From Agromyces cerinus (GTDB lineage Bacteria > Actinomycetota > Actinomycetes > Actinomycetales > Microbacteriaceae): a stretch of DNA of 64,000 nucleotides. Location: contig NZ_JAFBCT010000001.1 of NCBI RefSeq assembly GCF_016907835.1, forward strand, positions 1,488,001 to 1,552,000, in the 5' to 3' direction. This document shows, piece after piece, positions 25,742-32,506 of this stretch. The first letter of the stretch is position 1. Each line of letters opens with the position of its first letter. Below the pieces are notes generated by a model. The model did not search any database. It worked only from the letters and a program-made list of their open reading frames with translations, and was not told where the DNA came from. The position numbers and the translations under genes were made by a program.

Positions 25742-26938
25742 ATGCGGGGCGAGGCGACCGTGCTGCACGCGGATCTCGATGCGTTCTACGCGTCGGTCGA
25801 GCAGCGCGACGCGCCTGAACTGCGCGGCCGGCCCGTCGTCGTCGGCGGCGGTGTCGTACTGGCGGCGAGCTACGAGGCGAAGGCCCGTGGGGTGCGCACT
25901 GCGATGGGCGGCCGGCAGGCGCGCAACCTCTGCCCGGATGCCGTGGTCGTCCCGCCGCGGATGGACGCGTACTCGGCGGCCAGCCGAGCCGTGTTCGCGA
26001 TCTTCCGCGACACGACGCCGCTGGTGGAGGGGCTTTCCATCGACGAGGCGTTCTTGGAGGTCGGGGGCCTCCGACGCATCGCGGGCACGCCCGAGCAGAT
26101 CGCGCTGCGACTGCGTGAGCGGGTTCGTTCCGAGGTCGGGTTGGCCATCTCGGTCGGGATCGCGCGGACCAAGTTCCTCGCGAAGGTCGCCAGCGCGGTC
26201 AGCAAGCCCGACGGCCTGCTGGTGGTCGAGCCCGAACGGGAGGAGGCGTTCCTGCTGCCGTTGCCGGTGGAACGACTGTGGGGAGTCGGTGCGGTGACGG
26301 CCGAGAAGCTGCATCGGCTCGGCATTCGAACGGTCGGGCAACTGGCGGAGCTCGAAGCCGCGACCGCGGAGAGGCTGCTCGGCAAGGCGACCGGCGCGCA
26401 TCTGCACGCGCTGGCCCGGTTGCGGGACCCCCGCCCGGTCGACACCACGCGCCGCCGCAGCGCCATCGGCTCTCAGCGCGCACTCGGCAGTCGCCTGCGC
26501 TCCGCCGACGAGCTGGACGTCATCCTCACCCAGATCGTCGATCGGCTCGCCCGCCGCCTCCGCGACGGCGACCGGATGTGCCGCACGGTCGTGCTGCGTC
26601 TTCGCTACGGCGACTTCGTGAAGGCGACCCGCTCGCGCACGCTCCGCTCCCCCTCCGATCGCACCGCAATGCTGCTCAGCGTCGCGCGAGAGCTGCTCGT
26701 CGGCGCGCAGCCCGTGATCGCAGAGCGCGGCATCACCCTGATCGGGGTCTCGCTGTCGCAACTGGCGCGCACCGACAGCCTCCAGCCGGAGCTGCCGATC
26801 GACTGGGACGACGGGGTGCGCCTCGACACGGCGCTCGACGCGGTACGCGATCGCTTCGGCGCGGCATCCGTCTCGCGCGCTGCGCAACTCGGTCGCGATC
26901 CGGGATGGTCGCCGCCGCTGCTGTCCGAACACGAGTGA
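25742..26938 (+). CDS. dinB: DNA polymerase IV (Y-family)
   Basis: This error-prone translesion polymerase has 398 residues. The palm motif LHADLDAFYASVEQRD (about residues 8-23) and the catalytic SIDEAFLEV (about 100-108) carry the metal-binding Asp, Asp and Glu. The helix-hairpin-helix thumb LWGVGAVTAEKLHRLGIRTV and a little-finger domain follow. No clear C-terminal beta-clamp peptide is visible. RBS GAAGGAG precedes the ATG. It marks the left edge of the accessory region that runs to the CAU tRNA. No LexA box is obvious in the 156-bp upstream gap. Confidence 0.95.
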   Translation: MRGEATVLHADLDAFYASVEQRDAPELRGRPVVVGGGVVLAASYEAKARGVRTAMGGRQARNLCPDAVVVPPRMDAYSAASRAVFAIFRDTTPLVEGLSIDEAFLEVGGLRRIAGTPEQIALRLRERVRSEVGLAISVGIARTKFLAKVASAVSKPDGLLVVEPEREEAFLLPLPVERLWGVGAVTAEKLHRLGIRTVGQLAELEAATAERLLGKATGAHLHALARLRDPRPVDTTRRRSAIGSQRALGSRLRSADELDVILTQIVDRLARRLRDGDRMCRTVVLRLRYGDFVKATRSRTLRSPSDRTAMLLSVARELLVGAQPVIAERGITLIGVSLSQLARTDSLQPELPIDWDDGVRLDTALDAVRDRFGAASVSRAAQLGRDPGWSPPLLSEHE

Positions 26939-27007
26939 ACACGATGGACGATGCAACGTCATCGCGGCGGCTCATCACGCCGATCTGGAGAGATGGCGCG
27001 GATCGCC

Positions 27008-27709
27008 TCAGCGAAGCGACATGACCGCTGCGCCGGCGAAGGGACCTGGATGGACTCGTCGGAGAGTTCGACCTCGATCAGCACCCACGAAGCGAACCGT
27101 GTCCGACACGGCAGCAGTGAGCAGGGCGACGAGATGTTCATCGGGATCCGCGACGCACGCCCGCGCGATCCCATCGACGGCGCTGGTCGCGAGAGCGGAG
27201 CACTGCCGCACCGTCATGCCGGGGCGGCCCGGACCGACCTCCTCGATGAACCGTGCGGCCCAGGCGTCGGCGGCGGGGGCGGCGCGGAGGGCAGCCTTGC
27301 CCAGTTCGCGCAATTCCGCGGCGGGATCGTCGTCTCGATCCGCGAGGACCCTGAGGGCGACTCGCAGCCCCACCGCCAGCGAACGCTGACGTTCCTCGGC
27401 GGCGATGGGCAAGGCGGCACTGGCAGCTCGTACGGCGAGCAGCACGTCGAGCAGCGGGTCATCGCTCGTCAGGCCGATGACCGTCGGGATGAGCGGCGTG
27501 AGCCGGGCGCGGCCGGCCTCGCTCGTCCGGTCGTTCACCATCCGCGCAAGAAGCGCGAGCGTGCGGTGCGTGCAGGCGGGATGGTCGCTCCAACGCTCCC
27601 CCGCGAGGTACGACGCGAATTCCATGAAGCACGCCCCGCGCCGTGGGGAGAAGTGCCGGCCCGGGGACAGGATCGGCATGACATCCGGCTGAGCCGTCCA
27701 GTCGCGCAT
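27008..27709 (-). CDS. Conserved hypothetical protein, full-length copy
   Basis: The product is a 233-residue soluble, Ala/Arg/Leu-rich, mostly helical protein that I do not recognise. The N-terminus MRDWTAQPDVMPILSPGRHF is followed by ACFMEFASYLAGERWSDHP; the middle has many helices (ALLARMVNDRTSEAGR, LLDVLLAVRAASAALP). No transmembrane segment, metal motif or P-loop is seen. ATG 27709 has GAGGGGG upstream. A second, internally deleted copy of the gene with the same 5' flank lies at 28509-28622, on the other side of the DHFR-like gene, which suggests a duplication in this region. Confidence 0.7.
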   Translation of the reverse strand: MRDWTAQPDVMPILSPGRHFSPRRGACFMEFASYLAGERWSDHPACTHRTLALLARMVNDRTSEAGRARLTPLIPTVIGLTSDDPLLDVLLAVRAASAALPIAAEERQRSLAVGLRVALRVLADRDDDPAAELRELGKAALRAAPAADAWAARFIEEVGPGRPGMTVRQCSALATSAVDGIARACVADPDEHLVALLTAAVSDTVRFVGADRGRTLRRVHPGPFAGAAVMSLR

Positions 27710-27779
27710 GAGACCCCCTCTGTCTCCTTCCACTGTGCGCCTGCCGCGGCCGCGATTCAAGTACCTCGCCCGGATGTCC
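27629..27779 (-). repeat. Duplicated segment, copy A (5' end of gene and its upstream region)
   Basis: These 151 bp match 28542-28691 at roughly nine positions in ten by eye. They cover the first 26-27 codons of the 233-aa gene and about 70 bp of upstream sequence, including the purine-rich RBS and a GATTCAAGTA segment. The upstream part presumably contains the promoter. Confidence 0.8.
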
Positions 27780-27889
27780 ATCGAGGGTGGATGTCGGCTG
27801 GCGCGTCGGCCTCAGTGCAGCGATGCGCAAGCGCAGCCGGATACCCGACCCTGTGCCGTCGTTCGCAAGGGGCGTCTTCGCGCACCCGC

Positions 27890-28480
27890 TCAGTTCGGTT
27901 GCCGGCGCACCCGATAGCGCAGGTGTAGCACCCGGTCGCCCTGAATCACCACATCAGGATCCTCCAACAGGTGCGGTGCGTGGACCGACCCGAAGTAGCG
28001 CTTGCCGGCCCCGAACACGACGGGTGCGACATCCATGCGCACCTCGTCGACCAGGCCCGCGGCAAACATCTGGCCACCGACGTCACCAGCGGCGACCTCG
28101 ACGATGCGGTCACCCGCAAGTTCTTGCGCCTTGGCCATGGCCGCCTCGACGCCGTCGACGAAGTGGAACGGCGCCTCGGAGTCCCAGCCCTCGGGCTGCG
28201 GTCGGTGCGTCACGACGACCACGTGGTCGATCCCGCTCGGAGGCTTTCCGTCCCAACCGTCCGTCAGGTCGAAGACGTGGCGGCCGGCGATGGTCACCCC
28301 GATCTGGTCCCAGTACGGCCGGATGTGGTCGTAGGACGCTTGCGACACGTTCAACACGCCGCTCTCGTCCAACGGGACGTCACCGCTGACCAGCCATTCG
28401 AACAGTGGACCGGGATCGTCGTTCTCGTCCGCGATGAAGCCGTCCACCGACACCGAGCCGTTCAAGACCACCTTGCCCAC
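27890..28480 (-). CDS. Dihydrofolate reductase family protein (RibD C-terminal-like)
   Basis: The product has 196 residues with the DHFR/RibD-C fold: N-terminal GKVVLNGSVSVDGFIADEND (residues 2-21), then TIAGRHVFDLTDGWDGK, HVVVVTHRP and a nucleotide-binding VAAGDVGGQMFAAGLVDEVR near residue 130. Such YyaP/YwjB-type proteins are common in actinobacteria as NAD(P)H reductases of unknown substrate; they are not the housekeeping folA. It lies between a truncated and a full copy of an unrelated hypothetical gene on the same strand. Confidence 0.85.
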   Translation of the reverse strand: MGKVVLNGSVSVDGFIADENDDPGPLFEWLVSGDVPLDESGVLNVSQASYDHIRPYWDQIGVTIAGRHVFDLTDGWDGKPPSGIDHVVVVTHRPQPEGWDSEAPFHFVDGVEAAMAKAQELAGDRIVEVAAGDVGGQMFAAGLVDEVRMDVAPVVFGAGKRYFGSVHAPHLLEDPDVVIQGDRVLHLRYRVRRQPN

Positions 28481-28508
28481 AGGGTTCTCCGATCTGGACG
28501 TGCGCGGA

Positions 28509-28622
28509 TCAGCTCAGCGAAGCTGAGACGACCGCATAATCGCACGCCCCACGCCGTGGGGAGAAGTGCCGGCCCGGGGACAGGATCGGCATGACATCCG
28601 GCTGAGTCATCCAGTCGCGCAT
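28509..28622 (-). pseudogene. Internally deleted copy of the 27008-27709 gene (37 codons)
   Basis: Starting with ATG at 28622 this frame encodes 37 residues. Residues 1-27 match the N-terminus of the 233-aa neighbour almost exactly (MRDWxxQPDVMPILSPG, then RHFSPRRGAC). The frame then jumps to a tail AVVSASLS resembling that protein's last residues AVMSLR. Flanking bases 28506-28534 also resemble 27001-27028. It therefore looks like the full gene with about 600 bp removed from the inside. Whether the 37-aa peptide is still made is unknown; the start and a purine-rich RBS region are kept. Confidence 0.6.
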
Positions 28623-28691
28623 AGGCGCCCTCCCTCTCCTTCCACTGTGCGCCTGCCACGGTCACGATTCAAGTATCTCGGCTGGATGTCC
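28542..28691 (-). repeat. Duplicated segment, copy B
   Basis: This is the partner of 27629-27779. The match includes the first 26-27 codons and about 70 bp upstream and ends near the same CTGGATGTCC/CGGATGTCC position in both. The remaining bases to 28863 contain no gene I can support. Confidence 0.8.
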
Positions 28692-28863
28692 GGACAAACC
28701 GACCGATCCTGGCTTCGCGGGCGGCAGCGTCCTCCGAGAACGCGGTCACCAACCCCGAATCGGACACCAGCGCATGCTTCTGGGCCTGCGGACGCCGCAA
28801 TGATGGTCGACATCGAACTGCCGCTGGACCCGCTGGGGGTCGAGGCGTCATCGACGGGATGAA

Positions 28864-29931
28864 CTATTGGCCACCCATCGACGGAATACTGTTCGGGTTC
28901 GAAGCAGCCGACCGGCCCACCAACAGGTTCGCCTCCGTCCCAGGGCCTGCGCGGCGCTCCAGGGCTTCGATGACGGTCTCGGCGATGTCGATGTCGTAGA
29001 GCCTCTCGATGCTCTGGAACCCGCCGGGACTCTCCGCGTTGATCTCCACCACGTGACCGCCGATCACGTCGATGCCCACGAGGAACATGCCATCGGCGAC
29101 GAGCTTGTCGCCCATCGCCTCGACGATGCCGAGCTCGGCCTCACCGACCTCGAGGGGCACCGACCGACCGCCGGTGCTGATGTTGGCGCGCGGGTCGTTA
29201 CCGCTGGGCACGCGTCGGAAGGCGGCCGGCCGGCCGTCGCGCTCGAGGATGCGGCCCTCCAGCAAGAAGATCCGGGCATCGCCGTCCTCGGCGCCGTCGA
29301 CGAACTCCTGGATGATGGCGTACCCGTCCTGCAGGACGGCCTCCGTCATCTGAGCGAGGTTGGTCTCCCCCGGGCCCTCGATCATGAAGACGTTGCGGCC
29401 CTTGGCCCCGTACAGCGGTTTGACGACGCAATGGCCGACGTCGTCGACGAACCGCTCGATCGCCTCCTTGTTTCGTGTCACCAGCGACCGAGGTCGGACG
29501 TTCTCGGAGAACTCCTCCAGGTAGAGCTTGCTGGTCGCCCGATGGAGGGTGTTCGGGTCGTTGACCACCGTCACACCTCGGTCCGCGAGCATCTGTCCGA
29601 ACACCACGCCCATCGGGCTGGCCCACGGGCGCTCCTGCAGGTCGTCGATCGACTCGTTGCGCAGGACGAGCGCATCGAGGTCGTCCATGACGATCCGCTC
29701 GGCGTCGCGCGCCTTGATCCTCTCCATGAAGCTCGCGAGAGTGTCGTCGCTCTTCCATCTCGCGGCGCGAGCCATGGCCGCGAACAGCCCGTCGCTGCTG
29801 CCGAGCTCGAGATCCCCGACGCCGACATACCAGGTCTCGTGCCCGCCCCTGGCCGCGGCCCGTGCAAGTCGGGTGGTCGTGTACTCGTCCACCTCGGTGG
29901 CGACATCGTTGACGAGAAATGCGAGCCTCAT
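28864..29931 (-). CDS. ATP-grasp ligase, glutathione-synthetase (GshB)-like
   Basis: The product has 355 residues with the GshB/RimK-type ATP-grasp fold. A pre-ATP-grasp domain (residues 1-125; MRLAFLVNDVATEVDEYTTT and DPNTLHRATSK) is followed by the nucleotide-binding K171 in CVVKPLYGAKG, QEFVDGAEDGDARIF and FRRVPSGNDPRANISTGG, close to the GshB R-x-P-x-x-G-x-x-R-x-N-x-x-x-GG pattern. The metal/substrate strand GIDVIGGHVVEINAESPGGF (287-306) ends the catalytic core. Such enzymes join a carboxylate to an amine with ATP. Actinobacteria normally make mycothiol, so glutathione synthesis is unlikely here. Its ATG overlaps the stop of the DUF1704 gene by 4 nt (ATGA), implying coupled expression. 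Confidence 0.88.
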   Translation of the reverse strand: MRLAFLVNDVATEVDEYTTTRLARAAARGGHETWYVGVGDLELGSSDGLFAAMARAARWKSDDTLASFMERIKARDAERIVMDDLDALVLRNESIDDLQERPWASPMGVVFGQMLADRGVTVVNDPNTLHRATSKLYLEEFSENVRPRSLVTRNKEAIERFVDDVGHCVVKPLYGAKGRNVFMIEGPGETNLAQMTEAVLQDGYAIIQEFVDGAEDGDARIFLLEGRILERDGRPAAFRRVPSGNDPRANISTGGRSVPLEVGEAELGIVEAMGDKLVADGMFLVGIDVIGGHVVEINAESPGGFQSIERLYDIDIAETVIEALERRAGPGTEANLLVGRSAASNPNSIPSMGGQ

Positions 29932-31166
29932 GCTGCCCTGTCTCCTTCGTAGAGGTCGGTGACAGTCGCGCCCGCGCGCAGCCTCTCCAGACGCTCTTGT
30001 GCACCGGGCACGTCCAACCAGCGTGGCCGAACCCACGGGGCGTGGAGCACCTCGCGGTCGAGCAGATCCTGCACCAAGGGGATGTGGTCCAATGCGAGCT
30101 TGCCGACGAGCAGGACGTCGAGCCGGCTGCCCTCGGCGAGAGCGTCGAGGATGCGCGTGATCCCGCGCAGGTAGATCGCGTCCTTCACCGATCCGCCCCC
30201 GACGACGACCCGGATGGCGATGGACCACGCGGTACGCGCCGGTATGCGATGGGCGGCCCGCAGCAACTCGAAGATGTCCAGGAAGCCGGCGCCGTCGAGC
30301 ATCTCGCCGACCGCGACCACTCGCGCCGCGAGCACGCGTAGCCGCCGCGGGTCCAACCCGCCGGTCAGGTACTCGGCGAGCACGGCGAGGCCTTCCTGCG
30401 TCTCGTCGTAGCCGGGCAGGCCGATGGTCAGCAGCGTCAGTGGCTGCCGGGCACCGTTCTGATAGGTGACCACGTGGGTGCCGACCTCGTGGTGCAGCAG
30501 CGGCTCGACCCGGTCGGCCCTGAAAGCGGCGGACGCAGGGATGAGCAGGCGGCCGAACGACACCATCAGCTCGGAGACGTCGTCTCGCACCTCGACGCTG
30601 ACCGGGAAGTCCGGATACACGGCACGGTAGCGCTCGAACTCCGCCCGGGCCTCGTCGGCGAACGCCCCGGCGGTGACGGTCTGGGTGCTGGGCGCCTGCG
30701 GGGGGATGGTCTCGAGCAGCTCCTGCGCCGCCGCGGCCAGCGGAGGGGCCACCGTTCCGTAGAGCTGGAGTGACCCGTAGAGGAACCGTGACGTGTCGCG
30801 GTCCTCCAACGCGGTGATCTGACGGGCGATCTCGTCCCTCTTCGCCCGGAAGAGCGTGTGCAGCGCCGGGTCATCCACATTCTCGACCTCGAGGTCGTAC
30901 AGGTCGCGCTGCAGCAGGTCCGGGTCGAAGTCCAACGGCCGCAGCCGCAGCGTGGGGGCCGTGCCGAAGTCACTGCGTTCGAAGTCCGCCCACGCCTCCG
31001 CCGCATTGAGTGGCGTGACGTTGACGAGCAGGTTCACACGGCGCTCGATCTCGGTGAGCCGGGCGTCGATGTCGAGTGCGGGCGCCAGCTCCTCCGTCGG
31101 TGACGACCGCTCGCGGGCAGGCTCGTCCTCGGGCGGGCCAGGATCGCCAGGGCGAGCGTCACTCAT
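29928..31166 (-). CDS. DUF1704 / QEGLA-motif putative metallocarboxypeptidase
   Basis: The product has 412 residues. It shows the hallmark zinc motif HEVGTH (HExxxH, residues 226-231) followed by the family motif QEGLAVLAEYL (257-267), the features that define DUF1704, named 'flavohemoglobin expression-modulating QEGLA motif protein' in databases. The eukaryotic members (MATCAP) are metallopeptidases that remove the C-terminal tyrosine of tubulin; bacterial substrates are unknown. The N-terminal 30 residues are acidic and disordered-looking. Both neighbours overlap it: the small upstream ORF by 8 nt (ATGAGTGA, 31159-31166) and the ATP-grasp gene downstream by 4 nt. No signal peptide, so it is cytosolic. 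Confidence 0.88.
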   Translation of the reverse strand: MSDARPGDPGPPEDEPARERSSPTEELAPALDIDARLTEIERRVNLLVNVTPLNAAEAWADFERSDFGTAPTLRLRPLDFDPDLLQRDLYDLEVENVDDPALHTLFRAKRDEIARQITALEDRDTSRFLYGSLQLYGTVAPPLAAAAQELLETIPPQAPSTQTVTAGAFADEARAEFERYRAVYPDFPVSVEVRDDVSELMVSFGRLLIPASAAFRADRVEPLLHHEVGTHVVTYQNGARQPLTLLTIGLPGYDETQEGLAVLAEYLTGGLDPRRLRVLAARVVAVGEMLDGAGFLDIFELLRAAHRIPARTAWSIAIRVVVGGGSVKDAIYLRGITRILDALAEGSRLDVLLVGKLALDHIPLVQDLLDREVLHAPWVRPRWLDVPGAQERLERLRAGATVTDLYEGDRAA

Positions 31167-31338
31167 CGTCGTCCCCGGGGCTCTGGGTCCCACCCGACGC
31201 AGTATCGATCCCGACGGTCTCGTCTTCGATCTGGGTCTCCGCAGGAAGGGTGACGTCGTCGCTCGACCCGCGACGGTCATCGCTCTTCCCACCTGAGTCG
31301 TCAGCCGTCCGCGACGGGGTGATCTCCGGATCGGACAT
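31159..31338 (-). CDS. 59-aa acidic small protein, first gene of DUF1704/ATP-grasp operon
   Basis: The product has 59 residues, rich in Asp, Ser, Thr and Gly, with no hydrophobic segment, and is predicted disordered. It begins MSDPEITPSRTADDSGG and ends SGGTQSPGDDDE, a highly acidic C-terminus. ATG 31338 has a good RBS (GGAG, 5-nt spacer), and the stop overlaps the next start as ATGAGTGA, so a real translated gene is likely. I know of no family for it. Position before a carboxypeptidase-like and a ligase-like enzyme makes it a candidate substrate or carrier peptide (inference). An alternative is a simple leader that sets translation of the operon. Open frame continues 22 codons upstream without a better RBS. 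Confidence 0.6.
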   Translation of the reverse strand: MSDPEITPSRTADDSGGKSDDRRGSSDDVTLPAETQIEDETVGIDTASGGTQSPGDDDE

Positions 31339-31504
31339 GGTGGCTCCGTTCACTCGATGATCAGACCGTATGCGTGCCGCCGTCGCGGCGTCGAGGCCTT
31401 GCATGCTGGCACGGAGTGCACTATGCGTAGGTGAACGATGTCGAAGTACTCACGGCGCCAGCAGCGGGGGTACGCCGCAGCGATGTGAGATCAGCTGGAC
31501 CCGG

Positions 31505-31696
31505 CTAGATTGCCGTAGTGGGTCCGAGTTCAGTTGACGAACTCACGGATGGGCCGAACAAGAACTCCCACTCACTGGTTACTCGGCCAGCGCGTAGCTC
31601 GAAGATCTCGACGGACACCGCGCCTTGATCATCAATGAGTTCGACGAGCACCCGCCCATCGTCGGATTGTCTGAACCGCTCGGCTCGCGCCTCGCG
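31505..31696 (-). pseudogene. Fragment of a possible SnoaL/NTF2-like protein
   Basis: An open stretch of 63 codons between stops has protein-like character, including DDGRVLVELIDDQGAVSVEI and FELRAGRVTSEWEFLFGP. This resembles the last two beta-strands of SnoaL-like domains, but there is no start codon in a good place and the N-terminal half is missing. The identification is tentative. Confidence 0.3.
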
Positions 31697-32003
31697 CTAA
31701 CGAGAAGCGGACACCGAGGGATACGTGACGAATCGCAATAGGCCCCCGGGTGAGAAGCCGGAAGCCAGAAGCAGATTCCGAGGTTCCGCGCCCGTGATCA
31801 GGATGCCGTTATGTCAGCCTCGGCGAGGCGAGAGCCGCAACCCGAGAAGAGGACCCCTGGAGGAGCCGTGCGCTGTGGCTGGTACCCGGAGCGTTTGTAG
31901 CTGTGGGAGTTCTCACCGGCTGGAGCTGTGGTCATCGACGATTACCTTCGCGTGGACGTCCCGATTGGGATCGAGTATGAGGCAGCCCAGTGTGCTGGCG
32001 GGC

Positions 32004-32120
32004 GTCAACCCTTACTCACGACATGAATGCCCTACCGATGAGAAGGGGCTGGTATGCGCGGCCTTCCTCGAACGGGCGAACGCCGTCGTCACCGCGCACG
32101 GCATCACCCGCGTGAGGTTC
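32004..32120 (+). pseudogene. IS481-family transposase remnant
   Basis: The translation runs VNPYSRHECPTDEKG, then LVCAAFLERANAVVTAHGIT and RV. It aligns by eye with the catalytic rve region of IS481 transposases (DDYSRLAYxEVxPDEKG, then CAAFLxRAxxxFAxHGITRV), with a four-residue gap after YSR. The DDE residues that should follow (TDNG) are absent, and no inverted repeats were found. It is a short relic, not an element. Confidence 0.55.
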
Positions 32121-32160
32121 CACACCGGCACTGCGCCTGTACCCCGAGCTGCACCACTGG

Positions 32161-32343
32161 TCAGAACGGTGTCCCGAGGCTTCCCCGCGGCAGCCAGGTG
32201 ACCTTCCAGCCGTCCTCAGTCACGCCACGCTCCAGCTCAACCACGTCGGCGAACCAGAAGTCTGCAATCGACTCCAGAGATCCAGGCTGACCATTGCAGA
32301 TGAGCGCAATGATCGACCCGCTCTCGTCCTCCTCGGCGACCAA
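32161..32343 (-). CDS. Small ORF or gene fragment, unknown
   Basis: 60 codons from a TTG (32343). The translation is protein-like: residues 1-20 are VAEEDESGSIIALICNGQ-type acidic/hydrophobic alternation and the end is DGWKVTWLPRGSLGTPF. The open frame extends about 14 codons further upstream in similar style (RDARFTAGPHAGKF) without a start, so it may be the 3' part of a lost gene. I do not recognise a family. It overlaps no other call. Confidence 0.35.
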   Translation of the reverse strand: MVAEEDESGSIIALICNGQPGSLESIADFWFADVVELERGVTEDGWKVTWLPRGSLGTPF

Positions 32344-32422
32344 GAATTTGCCGGCATGGGGGCCGGCTGTGAACCGCGCGTCTCTTCAGATCATCGCCCT
32401 CACCCTGGTGAAACCATATTTG

Positions 32423-32496
32423 TAGGGCGGACGGGACTTGAACCCGTGACCGATGGATTATGAGTCCACTGCTCTGACCAGCTGAGCTACCGCCCC
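32423..32496 (-). tRNA. tRNA with anticodon CAU (Met, or Ile2)
   Basis: A 74-nt cloverleaf on the minus strand. Acceptor GGGGCGG pairs with CCGCCCT (first pair G-U), discriminator A at 32423. The anticodon stem GTGGA/TCCAT (with one wobble) encloses CTCATAA (CAT), and the T-arm is ACGGGTTCAAGTCCCGT. CCA is not encoded. Whether it is elongator Met or lysidine-modified Ile2 cannot be settled from sequence alone. It bounds the accessory region and could have served as an integration site. Confidence 0.9.
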
Positions 32497-32506
32497 ACGC
32501 ACCGGG

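Larger units (their letters stand above)
31340..32422. other. Gene-poor debris region between the coupled operon and the CAU tRNA
   Basis: About 1.1 kb without an intact, recognisable gene. Base composition is visibly less G+C-rich than the flanks. It holds three decayed-looking fragments, listed separately (31505-31696 minus, 32004-32120 plus, 32161-32343 minus). The stretch 31340-31504 contains nothing I can assign except the probable promoter of the acidic-peptide operon. Confidence 0.6.

Noticed and set aside
28623..28863. Frames in either direction between the duplicate and the ATP-grasp gene
   Set aside because: No start/RBS combination or recognisable domain; part of it is the duplicated upstream segment.
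31725..32201. 158-codon plus-strand ORF as a complete gene
   Set aside because: Only about 35 residues resemble IS481 transposase; the rest has no protein character, so it is listed as a remnant instead.
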